Positions 53,641-62,444 are shown, counted from the first letter of the stretch. The stretch: DNA of 64,000 nt from Pedobacter cryoconitis (GCF_001590605.1 NZ_CP014504.1:744001-808000); one strand, 5' to 3'. The notes: generated by a model not told the origin, from the letters alone. Numbers and translations: made by a program.

Positions 53641-53705
53641 TGTTCGGTGTTGAGAAGGGGTTGGTAAGGCTATTGGCCTTACCAACCCCTTCTCAACACC
53701 GAACA
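53641..53705. repeat. Perfect 30-bp inverted repeat with a 5-base loop
   Basis: Arms 53641-53670 and 53676-53705 (starting TGTTCGGTGTTGAGAAGG) are perfectly complementary over 30 bp around a 5-base loop. It lies 36 bases after the RND pump stop codon. No T-run follows, so it is not a classical intrinsic terminator. It could be a transcript 3'-end stabiliser, a cruciform or a mobile-type element remnant. Confidence 0.85.
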
Positions 53706-53794
53706 CTTATAGAGGTTAAAGCATTCCATTATTGTTGGAACTTTTCCTGCATTCTTAATTAGACAACTCTAATTTAATTGAGGAAAATAATAGC

Positions 53795-53802
53795 TAAATT
53801 TG
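53795..53802 (+). promoter_or_regulatory. -7 element of the EamA gene promoter
   Basis: TAAATTTG ends only 8 bases before the ATG at 53811. It lies inside the extended frame that would start at the TTG 53778, so it decides for the ATG at 53811 and points to a nearly leaderless mRNA. Confidence 0.55.
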
Positions 53803-53810
53803 CGCCGCAA

Positions 53811-54680
53811 ATGAATAACAATAAATCTTTTACATTACCACCAATTCCTGCCGTTTTTTTATCAATTATCAGTGTTCAGTGCGGAGCTGCAATAGCTAAA
53901 GGTCTGTTTCCCGTTTTAGGCGCCCAGAGTACAGCCTTGATCCGCATCGGTCTTTCGGCTATTATCCTGATGGCTGTTAACCGGACAAATTTAACGAAGC
54001 TTACCGCTAAACAATGGAAAGCAGTTATTCCTTATGGGGTATGTCTGGGTTTAATGAATCTGATTTTCTACATGGCGATTGAGCGGATACCACTTGGTTT
54101 AGGGGTTACGCTTGAATTTGTCGGGCCATTAATTGTGGCCATCTTCGGATCTAAACGTATCACTGATTATTTATGGATTTTACTGGCCGGAATAGGGATT
54201 GCGCTTATTGCACCCTGGACCGGTAAAGGAATTGATCTCATTGGTGTTTTATTAGCGTTGACCGCAGGAGGTTTCTGGGCAGGTTATATTTTAATGGGCG
54301 GAAAAATTTCCAAGATTATGAATGGTGGAGATGCAGTTACAGTAGGTATGTTATTCGCTACCATTGTCGTTGCACCATTTGGAATTGGAAGTGGAGGACT
54401 GATGCACTTAACGCCAGCTCTTCTTTTAATGGGATTCGCATTGGCACTTTTGTCCAGCGCGATACCGTTTACACTTGAAATTAATGCGTTGCGGCAAATG
54501 CCTGCACGCACGTTTAGTATCTTAATGAGCCTGGAGCCCGCTGTAGCGGCTTTGAATGGACTGATTTTATTACATGAATTTTTAACTTTTAATCAATGGC
54601 TGGCCGTTGGCTGCGTAATCATTGCCAGTGCAGGGGCAACATTGACGACCAGGAAAGCCGTTGTACAAGAAAATGTATAA
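53811..54680 (+). CDS. EamA family transporter (RhtA-like)
   Basis: Inner-membrane exporter of the drug/metabolite superfamily, 289 residues with about ten hydrophobic helices in two EamA repeats (about 10-140 and 150-285). The sequence AIERIPLGLGVTLEFVGPLIVA and SSAIPFTLEINALRQMPARTFSILMSLEPA match RhtA-type threonine/homoserine exporters. I start it at the ATG at 53811 because a -7 element covers the region of the alternative TTG (53778). Substrate is only suggested by family. Confidence 0.9.
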   Translation: MNNNKSFTLPPIPAVFLSIISVQCGAAIAKGLFPVLGAQSTALIRIGLSAIILMAVNRTNLTKLTAKQWKAVIPYGVCLGLMNLIFYMAIERIPLGLGVTLEFVGPLIVAIFGSKRITDYLWILLAGIGIALIAPWTGKGIDLIGVLLALTAGGFWAGYILMGGKISKIMNGGDAVTVGMLFATIVVAPFGIGSGGLMHLTPALLLMGFALALLSSAIPFTLEINALRQMPARTFSILMSLEPAVAALNGLILLHEFLTFNQWLAVGCVIIASAGATLTTRKAVVQENV

Positions 54681-54752
54681 AAAAATCCGGGTCTGATGTA
54701 ATGCCCCATAATTGTGTCACTTTTGGGGGCATTACATCAGACCCGGATTTTT
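54681..54752. terminator. Long perfect hairpin between convergent genes (27-bp stem)
   Basis: Arms 54681-54707 and 54726-54752 are perfectly complementary over 27 bp (starting AAAAATCCGGGTCTG) with an 18-base loop. The left arm begins with five A and the right ends with five T, so it can terminate both strands. It starts at the first base after the EamA stop codon and faces the M48 protease gene. Confidence 0.88.
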
Positions 54753-54783
54753 CATAAAAGCTTATTTTGACAGGTATAATGTC

Positions 54784-55575
54784 CTATTTTGACAAACCAT
54801 CTTTTTTAGCTTTTTCTAAGATTTTTGCTGCGCGTGAACCGCTATCAGGATGTGAACTTAACATCTTTTCAGTTTTACTTTTTTCAGCGCCAGACGATTT
54901 TTCCATATCAGCGAATTTCTGGAATGCACTTGCTAAAGCAGTTACTTTATAATTGTGCTTTTTCATAAACTCGTAAGAATAGTCATCAGCTTCACTTTCT
55001 TGTTTACGGTTGTATTTACTATCTAAAAGTGCATTGGCAAAACTTCCCAGCTGACTTTGTGAAAGTGAATTCACTACGCCTGATTGAGAAGATGCTGCAT
55101 CTGATATCGCTTCTCTTTTATAAGCACTTCTCACTGCATCTCTGGTATCCTTATTGGCAACATGTCCAATTTCATGACCGATAATTCCTAATAATTCATC
55201 ATCACTCATGATATCCATCAGCGAAGAAAATACGCGTACACTGCCATCTGCACACGCAAAAGCATTGATATCTTTTACTTTATATACTTTGTAGTTTAAT
55301 TTAAGTCCGCCTTCATTTTGATGTTTTGAAAAGATTTTATTCAAGCGGACAGTATAAGGATCTTTAGCAGCGGCAACAGTATTATGTTCATCCATCCAGG
55401 TTACAGCTTCACCAGCAAGTTTTGCGGCATCAGCATCTGAGAAGGTCGCTGCTTTTACGCCCTTTTGTAATGCACCAAGACCTTTACTGTTTAACTTAAT
55501 TTGTGCGGAAGCAGCCTGCGTTCCAAGAGAAAGGGCTAAGCCCAGCAGAGCGAGAGGTAAGATAGTTTTATTCAT
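54784..55575 (-). CDS. M48 family metalloprotease
   Basis: Secreted zinc protease of 263 residues. A signal peptide (about 1-24, ending ASAQ) precedes the catalytic domain. The zinc motif HEIGH is in GIIGHEIGHVANK near residue 137 and the third ligand Glu is in ESEADDYSYEF near 197. Related to BepA and HtpX-type proteins that control the cell envelope; the periplasmic location is inferred from the signal peptide. Confidence 0.93.
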   Translation of the reverse strand: MNKTILPLALLGLALSLGTQAASAQIKLNSKGLGALQKGVKAATFSDADAAKLAGEAVTWMDEHNTVAAAKDPYTVRLNKIFSKHQNEGGLKLNYKVYKVKDINAFACADGSVRVFSSLMDIMSDDELLGIIGHEIGHVANKDTRDAVRSAYKREAISDAASSQSGVVNSLSQSQLGSFANALLDSKYNRKQESEADDYSYEFMKKHNYKVTALASAFQKFADMEKSSGAEKSKTEKMLSSHPDSGSRAAKILEKAKKDGLSK

Positions 55576-55651
55576 TTCTTATTATTTAGTTGTTTGTTAC
55601 GTATGCATGAACAAATAATATACAAGAATTGTTTGCCTGGTAAATAATAAA

Positions 55652-56275
55652 TTATTCTTTGTGATTAATAGAAGGAGTGCTTTTTTTAAGGAAGGTTGCC
55701 TGCTTCTTTTTTAAGTCCAGTGTATAGGCCTTGTTCACATATTCATCGTTAATACGCCGGTTAGCTTTATAATAATCCTGAAGTATTTCTTCTCTGCTTA
55801 GCAGGGAGAGGGTGGGCATAGCAATTGGCTCATGTTCATTCTTGCTATATTTATCTCTGGGAAAGGCCAGGGTAGGAAGTCCGGTAAAGTAGATATTCCA
55901 TTTTTCCTGTTCCAATGCACCGTACATCAGGTAAACATAATCCAGCTTGGCCAGTGTGTCCTTGTCCTGGACGAGTAATAGTAAATAACATTTGTCTTTT
56001 CTACTGTTAAAAAACACAGCCTCATCTAACTTCCAGTTACTCTTTTTGAGCACCTGAATATCTTTCAGATCCTCAGAAAGCCATTTCTTCAGGTTTTTAT
56101 TCGTAGTAGTCTGTACATCATGATAAATGTCGTTTTCCTTAAAGACATCCAGTTGTGCATCAAACAAAGCTCTTCTGCGATCTGTATTAACACAAGCAAA
56201 GAGCCCTATAATTGAAATAATTATCAACAAGTACCTTTCTCTATGTTTATTCAGCATCAGTTCCTGTGTTTCCAT
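55652..56275 (-). CDS. Putative lipoprotein of unknown function, about 200 residues
   Basis: N-terminal hydrophobic segment IIISIIGLFAC gives a possible lipobox (Cys28 from the first Met). The true start may be the second Met (56257). The mature part is charged with a mixed alpha/beta look and no recognisable family. It lies 73 bases after the end of the MFS gene at 56349, on the same strand, and before the M48 protease. Function unknown. Confidence 0.65.
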   Translation of the reverse strand: METQELMLNKHRERYLLIIISIIGLFACVNTDRRRALFDAQLDVFKENDIYHDVQTTTNKNLKKWLSEDLKDIQVLKKSNWKLDEAVFFNSRKDKCYLLLLVQDKDTLAKLDYVYLMYGALEQEKWNIYFTGLPTLAFPRDKYSKNEHEPIAMPTLSLLSREEILQDYYKANRRINDEYVNKAYTLDLKKKQATFLKKSTPSINHKE

Positions 56276-56348
56276 GAATTATACCTAATCAAGGTAAGAA
56301 TTTTAACCTGAATTTTACAGAAATAAAGATTGTTACAGCAGCGGAAAC

Positions 56349-57500
56349 CTATTTTTGACGATAAGAAATACTCACCAGCAGCAACAGCCCGGCAATCACA
56401 CAGAAGGCGACAGAAAGAGAGCTGTAATAGGCAATAAAACCAATCCCTGCCGGACCAGCCAATGAACCGGTATAACCTATGGTCGTTACTGCGGGTAAAG
56501 AGACTGAAGCAGGGACACCTTTTACTTTGCCAGCCGCACTGAATAAAACAGGGACAATGTTCGCAGCTCCCAAACCTACCAGTACAAAGCCTACCAAAGA
56601 AAGCCATCCCCACGGACTGAATACAGCAACAAGGTATCCTGATGCTGAAATAGCGGACCCAAATAAAATTATCTTTTGAGGACTTACTTTGTCAACGAAT
56701 TTATCACCCAGTAAGCGCATCGCTGTCATTGCAATTGAAAATGCGGCATAACCTGCTCCGGCAATAGCTGCGTCAAAGTTCTTGATATCTTTTAAGAATA
56801 CAGCACTCCAGTCCAGGATTGATCCTTCTGCGAGAAAGACAATAAAACACATTAAACCCAGGAAAATTACAGCGCGCCCCGGCCAGGAGAATTTTGTCTT
56901 TTCTGTAGTTGTTGATTCCTGGTCTGAAGATAAAAGCGTTTGATATTGACTGACTGCAATCAGCAGCAGTAAAACAGAAATACTTCCTATCGCAACTATA
57001 GGCTGCAGACTGAATTTGAGCATTCCACCCATAAACAGTGGGCCCAGGATTCCACCCAGGCTAAACAGTCCATGAAAAGAAGACATGATATGCTTTGAAT
57101 AATGACGTTCTATATTGATGGCCTGAGCATTCATCGCTACATCAATCGTTCCTATAGCAGCGCCAAAAATAAATAAGGTAAGCCCCATTGTTAATGGCGT
57201 ATCCATAATAAGCAGCAAAGGAAGCAGGATTGACAGTAATATAATCGCGCTCAGAATGAGTTTTTTACTGCCATGTTTTCGGATCAGCATTCCGGTAATT
57301 GGCATCATGAGTAAAGCACCTGCGCCCATTAAAAGCAGTAGTAATCCTAAATTTGCATCATTAAATCCAAGACGTTCTTTAGCATAAGGTACAATTGGTG
57401 CCCAGCTGGCAACAGCCAATCCACACACTAAAAAAATAAGCATGGTCGATCTGCGTGCACTAATAATGGAAGAAGAAGGTTTGGTGGTTGTTTGCAACAT
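56349..57500 (-). CDS. MFS transporter
   Basis: Inner-membrane secondary carrier, 383 residues with about 12 hydrophobic helices. It has GLLLLLMGAGALLMMPITGMLIRKHGSKKLI near residue 47 (motif A variant) and a second half beginning after a charged loop (SSDQESTTTEKTKF, near 195). The general look is that of the FucP/YbjJ-type carriers of Bacteroidota. Substrate unknown. It stands alone between the unknown lipoprotein and the gene pair at 57571-59090. Confidence 0.9.
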   Translation of the reverse strand: MLQTTTKPSSSIISARRSTMLIFLVCGLAVASWAPIVPYAKERLGFNDANLGLLLLLMGAGALLMMPITGMLIRKHGSKKLILSAIILLSILLPLLLIMDTPLTMGLTLFIFGAAIGTIDVAMNAQAINIERHYSKHIMSSFHGLFSLGGILGPLFMGGMLKFSLQPIVAIGSISVLLLLIAVSQYQTLLSSDQESTTTEKTKFSWPGRAVIFLGLMCFIVFLAEGSILDWSAVFLKDIKNFDAAIAGAGYAAFSIAMTAMRLLGDKFVDKVSPQKIILFGSAISASGYLVAVFSPWGWLSLVGFVLVGLGAANIVPVLFSAAGKVKGVPASVSLPAVTTIGYTGSLAGPAGIGFIAYYSSLSVAFCVIAGLLLLVSISYRQK

Positions 57501-57570
57501 GGTGCAAAGTAAAGCAAATCTACACAGTAGTGCAGCATATAATCCTCCCTGAAGGCATTTTGAATTTTCC

Positions 57571-58410
57571 TTAGTTGGCTAAAGGGTATAATTCTTTTGC
57601 TATTAATTTCAAGGCATGCAATGAATTAATTTCGGTGATGATGAACAGCAATAAAGACATTTTAACCGGATCTGTTGGTTTTTGGAAGCCCGGAATCTTA
57701 AAATGGGGCAATTGATTGTCATTGATTACGCCATGAAAATGTTCGTAAATTCCTATACTGTTTAAGTTTAAGGTAGTAAGCAGTTTAAGGATCCTGTAAT
57801 TATTGGTTTCATCATCCTGCCCCTGCAGATAGATTAGCAATTCCCTTTGTACTTTCAAAACATAAGTATATACGGCAAAAGAGATTTCTTCATTAGGTTG
57901 CTGATCCTCAAATCTGAGGACAGTTAATAAATGGGTAACTATAGTAGTATTAATGCCTCTTTCGAGTAGTGTTTTTTCTATGAAACGATGATTTCTTTCC
58001 TCCTGATACTGATGTTGCTCAATAAAGCTAAAAGGGACTTTTCCATCAGTTTTAAAGAAATTTTTCAGTTGTGTCTGCATAAATTGCAGGATGCCCACCA
58101 ACGCATTATAGAGGCGTTGTAAAATAAGTTCGCTATCATCATCTTCGTCGTCCTCATAGTCCTGAATGTTTAAGAAAGTATAAACTTTTTCGGCCATGTT
58201 CACCAGTTCATGCTGGTACTGATGGAAATATTTGGTAAAGAGTACCGCATCTTTTTGCAAACTTGCGTCTTTAAATATCTGACAAATACGTACAGCCTCT
58301 ATGGCTATATTTTCAATAGGATTACGCTGCTCAGTCATCCAGGTATCAATGCCTTCACTTTCGTGTAAGGTATTAACCAGTGACTTGAATTCCTGCAGTT
58401 CATATTTCAT
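57571..58410 (-). CDS. Hypothetical protein, 279 residues, in operon with TetR regulator
   Basis: I do not recognise a family. The protein is soluble, helical by composition and acidic in places (a DYEDDEDDDSELI run near residue 85). It contains repeated hydrophobic heptads consistent with a helical bundle and no signal peptide or membrane helix. It follows the TetR gene by 41 bases in the same direction, so it is probably controlled by that repressor. A regulatory or small-molecule-binding partner role is possible, but nothing in the sequence proves it. Confidence 0.6.
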   Translation of the reverse strand: MKYELQEFKSLVNTLHESEGIDTWMTEQRNPIENIAIEAVRICQIFKDASLQKDAVLFTKYFHQYQHELVNMAEKVYTFLNIQDYEDDEDDDSELILQRLYNALVGILQFMQTQLKNFFKTDGKVPFSFIEQHQYQEERNHRFIEKTLLERGINTTIVTHLLTVLRFEDQQPNEEISFAVYTYVLKVQRELLIYLQGQDDETNNYRILKLLTTLNLNSIGIYEHFHGVINDNQLPHFKIPGFQKPTDPVKMSLLLFIITEINSLHALKLIAKELYPLAN

Positions 58411-58451
58411 GGTATTTCTGGCGTTTATTGAAAAATTGTGTTTTAGTTTTT

Positions 58452-59090
58452 TTATTTTTCAGGGGCCTCATAAGCCCATTTAATAATATGACGTATCGTT
58501 TTTGTGATTTCTGCTCTTCCTTCAATGCCATTGATATCAATTCCACAAATAGTGCCCCCATTAATCTTTGCTTGTAAAATAAGGTAATAGATGCCCGATA
58601 CAAGCAATGCACTCACCGCTCTGAAATTCACCTCAGAATCTTTAAAATGGGGATCAGTATGTTTGAGTAAGCTTGCACCAATATTTCCCCTGATATTACA
58701 TATGCTGGCCATTAATGGGCTTTTAGAGGTCAATTCTTCTAAAACCATATGTTGCATAGCTTCTTCCTCATATAAAAAGGTAAACTGACGTTCCAGCATA
58801 GCTGATATAATTTCTTTTGCCTCATCAGGAGTTTTGATGTCATTGAATTCCTGTAATTTGTCTGCAAATCCCAGCCAGTAATCTTTTTCCAGGATATAGG
58901 TTTCTACCAGCGTGTTTCCGTCGCCGAAATAACGATAAATGAGTTTTTTATCTACACCTGCTTTATTCGCAATTTTGTTTACGCCTAAACCTGAGTATCC
59001 TTTTTCTATAATAATTTCCCCTACGGCCTGAAGAAGTTTTCTTTTGGTCTGTTCTTTATTTCTATGTTTGACGTTGTCTTTACTTTCCAT
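58452..59090 (-). CDS. TetR/AcrR family transcriptional regulator
   Basis: A 212-residue repressor. The N-terminal helix-turn-helix is seen as AVGEIIIEKGYSGLGVNKIANKAGVDKKLIYRYFG (about residues 21-55), followed by a helical effector-binding domain. It is divergent from the beta-lactamase gene (about 330 bases) and upstream of the 279-residue unknown gene, which it probably controls. The effector is unknown. Confidence 0.92.
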   Translation of the reverse strand: MESKDNVKHRNKEQTKRKLLQAVGEIIIEKGYSGLGVNKIANKAGVDKKLIYRYFGDGNTLVETYILEKDYWLGFADKLQEFNDIKTPDEAKEIISAMLERQFTFLYEEEAMQHMVLEELTSKSPLMASICNIRGNIGASLLKHTDPHFKDSEVNFRAVSALLVSGIYYLILQAKINGGTICGIDINGIEGRAEITKTIRHIIKWAYEAPEK

Positions 59091-59418
59091 TGCCGGGATG
59101 TGAATGCTCCATTCTTAATTTTCAGTAATCATCAGCCTGGAACATAATGTGCGTCAGACTGGGGAAGATCTGCGCAAAATTATCTTTAGGTAAAATAATT
59201 TTCATTGGAGGTAGTTAATGATGTTTCCTAAAAGGCAATATAGTGGATATTTTATTCAAAAGTGGTGACTTAGTATTTTTTTTAATTTTCAGGCATTTTA
59301 TACTGAGGAAGTTAGCGTGAACTCCGGTAATAAAAGAAAAATACAGGCTAAATTTTATGGATAAATTTTGTCAAAAGACGATATACGGTAAAGATGAAAT
59401 TATCCGTTATTTTGTAAT
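59091..59418. other. 328-bp region between tetR and the beta-lactamase gene
   Basis: Very AT-rich. The only promoter-like sequences are imperfect (TAAATTTTG near 59363 with one extra base, and TATTTTG just ahead of the ATG). No dyad characteristic of a TetR operator, no open frame with coding character and no RNA structure was recognised. The TetR protein may act here, but no site can be named. Confidence 0.5.
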
Positions 59419-60330
59419 ATGAAAGGATTTATTACATTAAAAAGAATGATTATTGCCGGGCTCTTACTGACTATTTCAGTAAATGGCTTCGCACAAAAAA
59501 ATGACCTGCGAAAAAGACTTCAGCACATAGTTAGTTCACATGCTGCAACTATCGGATTTTCATTAATAGATTTACAGAATGGAGATACAATTACAGTGAA
59601 TGGAGCAAAACATTTGCCGATGCAAAGCGTCTACAAATTTCACCTCGCTTTGGCCATCTTAAATCAGGTAGACAAAGGTAAACTTCGGCTGGATCAGAAA
59701 ATCCTGGTTAAAAAGGCTGACCTGCTGCCAGATACCTGGAGTCCGTTGAGAGAGAAATATCCAAATGGCGAGGTTGAAATACCTTTATCAGAAATTTTAA
59801 GCTATACAGTTTCGCAAAGTGATAATAATGGCTGTGACCTCTTGTTCAGATTAATGGGAGGACCGGCAAAGGTTAATCAATATATTCATAGTCTGGGCAT
59901 TAAACAGGTGGCTATAGTGGCTACAGAAGAGCAAATGCACAAAGATGAAAATGTACAGTTCACCAACTGGACAACCCCTGTTGCTGCAACAGATTTGTTA
60001 AAGTTGTTTTATAGTCAAAAAATCCTTTCTAAAACTTCACACGATTTCTTATGGAAAGTAATGACTGAAACGGTTACCGGCGCAAATAAGCTCAAAGGTT
60101 TATTACCTGCTGGTACTCTAGTTGCGCATAAAACGGGAAACTCTGGTGCAAATGCAGCTGGTTTAACAACAGCGACCAATGATATTGGTATTGTAACACT
60201 ACCAAATGGAAAACATTTTGCTGTTGCTGTATTTGTATCGATGACTAAAGAAGATGAAAAAGCGAGTGATTTAAGCATTGCTGAACTGACTAAAGCCAGC
60301 TGGGATTACCTGGCTGCAGGAAAACCTTAG
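59419..60330 (+). CDS. Class A beta-lactamase, subclass A2 (CfxA/PER/VEB-like)
   Basis: Secreted serine beta-lactamase of 303 residues. Signal peptide to about residue 25. The active-site motif SVYK is at residues 70-73, SDN at 134-136, the omega-loop Glu in TEEQM near 170-171 followed by QFTNW, and KTG at 238-240. These spacings and the MQSVYKFHLALAIL context are those of subclass A2 enzymes, which often hydrolyse extended-spectrum cephalosporins. It sits alone with no mobile element nearby, so it looks like a resident chromosomal gene. Spectrum is inference from the subclass. Confidence 0.94.
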   Translation: MKGFITLKRMIIAGLLLTISVNGFAQKNDLRKRLQHIVSSHAATIGFSLIDLQNGDTITVNGAKHLPMQSVYKFHLALAILNQVDKGKLRLDQKILVKKADLLPDTWSPLREKYPNGEVEIPLSEILSYTVSQSDNNGCDLLFRLMGGPAKVNQYIHSLGIKQVAIVATEEQMHKDENVQFTNWTTPVAATDLLKLFYSQKILSKTSHDFLWKVMTETVTGANKLKGLLPAGTLVAHKTGNSGANAAGLTTATNDIGIVTLPNGKHFAVAVFVSMTKEDEKASDLSIAELTKASWDYLAAGKP

Positions 60331-60432
60331 TTTTGGGCTTTGCCGTGCTTAAGATGCAAACAGATTGTTTCAATAATTACAATCCATGAAATTCTAACCT
60401 AACTCATTTATAAATAATCTTCTGATCAAATG

Positions 60433-60468
60433 CAAATCAAAATAATTGAAGGCAGTTATTTTGATTTG
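60433..60468. terminator. Hairpin between convergent bla and lysR genes
   Basis: Perfect 13-bp AT-rich stem CAAATCAAAATAA / TTATTTTGATTTG with a 10-base loop, ending directly at the lysR stop codon. The call is from position and stem. Confidence 0.6.
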
Positions 60469-61323
60469 TTAATACATTTCCAGGAATGCTGCCAATAACT
60501 TATCCTTTAATCTTGTTTTTCTATAGACAAGTATAGTCGCCGATGTTCCAAGCTCCTTACCAATTGAAAACGTCTTTAATTTTCTATTTTGATAATACTG
60601 TTCAATTAACTCAGCCGGCAATATGGTGATGGCCAGATCAGCCTCTACAAAGTTTATGATGCCTTCTAAAGAATTAACCACGATACGTTTGTAATTGACA
60701 ACCCCTTTAAAGCTGAGCCACGATTCCAGTCTGGCTCTATAATTACAGCCCTGATCGAATACCACTATTTTCACTTGTTTATCCTGAATAAGCTCTTCAA
60801 TCTTTTTATACTTAGTGGAAGCTACCATCACTAGTTGTTCTTCTTTAATTGTTTGTTGTGCCAGCTCAGGTACCGAAACAGGTGCAGCTACAAAAGCAGC
60901 GTCCAATTTATAATTAAGCACATCATTGATTAGGTTTGGAGACATATCCGCTTTAAATTCAAGCTCAATATCCGGATACATTTCGTTGAATTTATTGATC
61001 ATATCAGGCGCTTTCAAAGCCATTGTTGTTTCGATACAGCCAATTCTAAGCTGACCAATTAATTGATCACTCTGAGCTAACTCTCTTTTCGCCTCTTCTA
61101 TTAATTGCCCTATCTGTTTAAAATAATGCATTAATGTTTCACCCGCGGCAGTCAATTCAACTTTTCTTGAAGTTCTTGTGAAAAGTGAAACAGCAAATTC
61201 GTCTTCTAAACTTTTAATTCTCGCTGTCACATTAGACTGAACGGTAAACATCGCCTCTGCAGCTTTGGTAAAACTTCCGTTTGCTGCTACAGCTTCGAAT
61301 ATTTTAAAATCATTAGTATTCAT
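60469..61323 (-). CDS. LysR family transcriptional regulator
   Basis: A 284-residue regulator. N-terminal helix-turn-helix MNTNDFKIFEAVAANGSFTKAAEAMFTVQSNVTARIKSLED (about 1-45) and a periplasmic-binding-protein-like effector domain. It is divergent from the alpha/beta hydrolase gene, the typical layout for a LysR regulator and its target; a dyad operator lies between them. The inducer is unknown. Confidence 0.93.
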   Translation of the reverse strand: MNTNDFKIFEAVAANGSFTKAAEAMFTVQSNVTARIKSLEDEFAVSLFTRTSRKVELTAAGETLMHYFKQIGQLIEEAKRELAQSDQLIGQLRIGCIETTMALKAPDMINKFNEMYPDIELEFKADMSPNLINDVLNYKLDAAFVAAPVSVPELAQQTIKEEQLVMVASTKYKKIEELIQDKQVKIVVFDQGCNYRARLESWLSFKGVVNYKRIVVNSLEGIINFVEADLAITILPAELIEQYYQNRKLKTFSIGKELGTSATILVYRKTRLKDKLLAAFLEMY

Positions 61324-61357
61324 AATAAATCATTAATTGTGATTATTTGTATCTGTA

Positions 61358-61396
61358 TTAATCGTTTTTAAAGATTAAATATATGGATTACTTTTG
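61358..61396 (+). promoter_or_regulatory. LysR-type dyad and -7 element of the hydrolase promoter
   Basis: TTAATC (61358-61363) and GATTAA (61373-61378) form a dyad with a 9-base centre, of the T-N11-A type bound by LysR proteins. Ten bases downstream is TACTTTTG (61389-61396), a -7 element, then the ATG at 61422. The arrangement is typical of an activated LysR target. Confidence 0.5.
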
Positions 61397-61421
61397 AATT
61401 ATAAAAACAAATAGAAGAGTT

Positions 61422-62402
61422 ATGATGATCAATAAACAATACTTAAAGCTGTTGCTGGCTTGCTTAATCACCCTGGGAGCCAATCCAGTTTCAGGTCAGT
61501 CAAATACTCAGGTTAATTCAAAAAAAGAAATCATGAAAACAGAACAAATTCATTACCACAACATCAAAGTCAACGGGTTAAATGTATTTTACCGTGAAGC
61601 CGGATCAAAGGATGCTCCTGTAGTTTTACTATTACATGGCTTTCCAACTTCATCCTTTATGTTCAGAAATCTGATACCTGAACTGAGTGAAAAATATCAT
61701 GTAATTGCACCGGACCTGCCAGGTTTTGGATATTCTGATGCACCAGCCCACGATCAGTTTGACTATACTTTTGATAACCTGACTAAAACTGTGCAGGCAT
61801 TAATTGATGAATTGGCTTTGAAACGCTTTGCTGTTTATGTTTTTGATTATGGAGCACCGGTAGGTTTCAGATTGATGCTTGCTAACCCCGAAAAAATTAC
61901 TGGTGTTATTTCTCAAAATGGCAATGCTTATGAGGAAGGGCTGAGTAAAGGCTGGAATCCTATTCAGAAATACTGGCAAGATCCATCTGCTGAAAACCGG
62001 AACAACCTGAAAGAATTTGTGAGTCTGAAATCTACTAAATTTCAATATTTTGAAGGCGTAAGCGATCCCGCATTGATCGCACCCGAAACTTATACCTTAG
62101 ATCAGCATTTTCTTGACCGCCCGGGTAATGTAGAAATACAGCTTGACCTGTTGAAAGACTACCGCACAAATGTTGCGCTCTATCCAGAATTTCAAGCTTA
62201 CTTCAGAAAGTATAAACCACAATTATTAGCTGTTTGGGGAAGTGAAGATCCTTATTTTTTACCAGCCGGAGCAGAAGGGTATAAAAAAGATAATCCAAAC
62301 GCTATAGTGAAATTTTATAAAACGGGCCATTTCGCGTTAGAAACTCACATGAAGGAAATCAGCCAGGATATACTGACTTTTTTAGCCGGTTTACCTCAAT
62401 AA
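61422..62402 (+). CDS. Alpha/beta hydrolase, epoxide hydrolase / dehalogenase-like
   Basis: A 326-residue exported hydrolase (signal peptide to about 25, ending PVSGQ). The oxyanion motif HGFP is near 72, the nucleophile elbow reads FDYGAPVG with Asp142, Asp in GSEDPYFLP near 276 and His in GHFALE near 303. An Asp nucleophile fits the haloalkane dehalogenase / epoxide hydrolase branch. A second Met at residue 38 could give a cytosolic form. Divergent LysR gene suggests inducible expression by its substrate. Confidence 0.9.
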   Translation: MMINKQYLKLLLACLITLGANPVSGQSNTQVNSKKEIMKTEQIHYHNIKVNGLNVFYREAGSKDAPVVLLLHGFPTSSFMFRNLIPELSEKYHVIAPDLPGFGYSDAPAHDQFDYTFDNLTKTVQALIDELALKRFAVYVFDYGAPVGFRLMLANPEKITGVISQNGNAYEEGLSKGWNPIQKYWQDPSAENRNNLKEFVSLKSTKFQYFEGVSDPALIAPETYTLDQHFLDRPGNVEIQLDLLKDYRTNVALYPEFQAYFRKYKPQLLAVWGSEDPYFLPAGAEGYKKDNPNAIVKFYKTGHFALETHMKEISQDILTFLAGLPQ

Positions 62403-62409
62403 ATTCTTA

Positions 62410-62444
62410 ATTAGCCCTGGTGTGATTGGCATCAGGGCTAATTT
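62410..62444 (+). terminator. Terminator after the hydrolase
   Basis: Perfect 11-bp stem AATTAGCCCTG / CAGGGCTAATT with a 13-base loop, seven bases after the stop codon. Confidence 0.75.

Noticed and set aside
56257..56613. 118-codon minus-strand frame overlapping the MFS gene end
   Set aside because: Cys/Arg-rich content typical of a shadow frame; the MFS gene in the other frame is clear.
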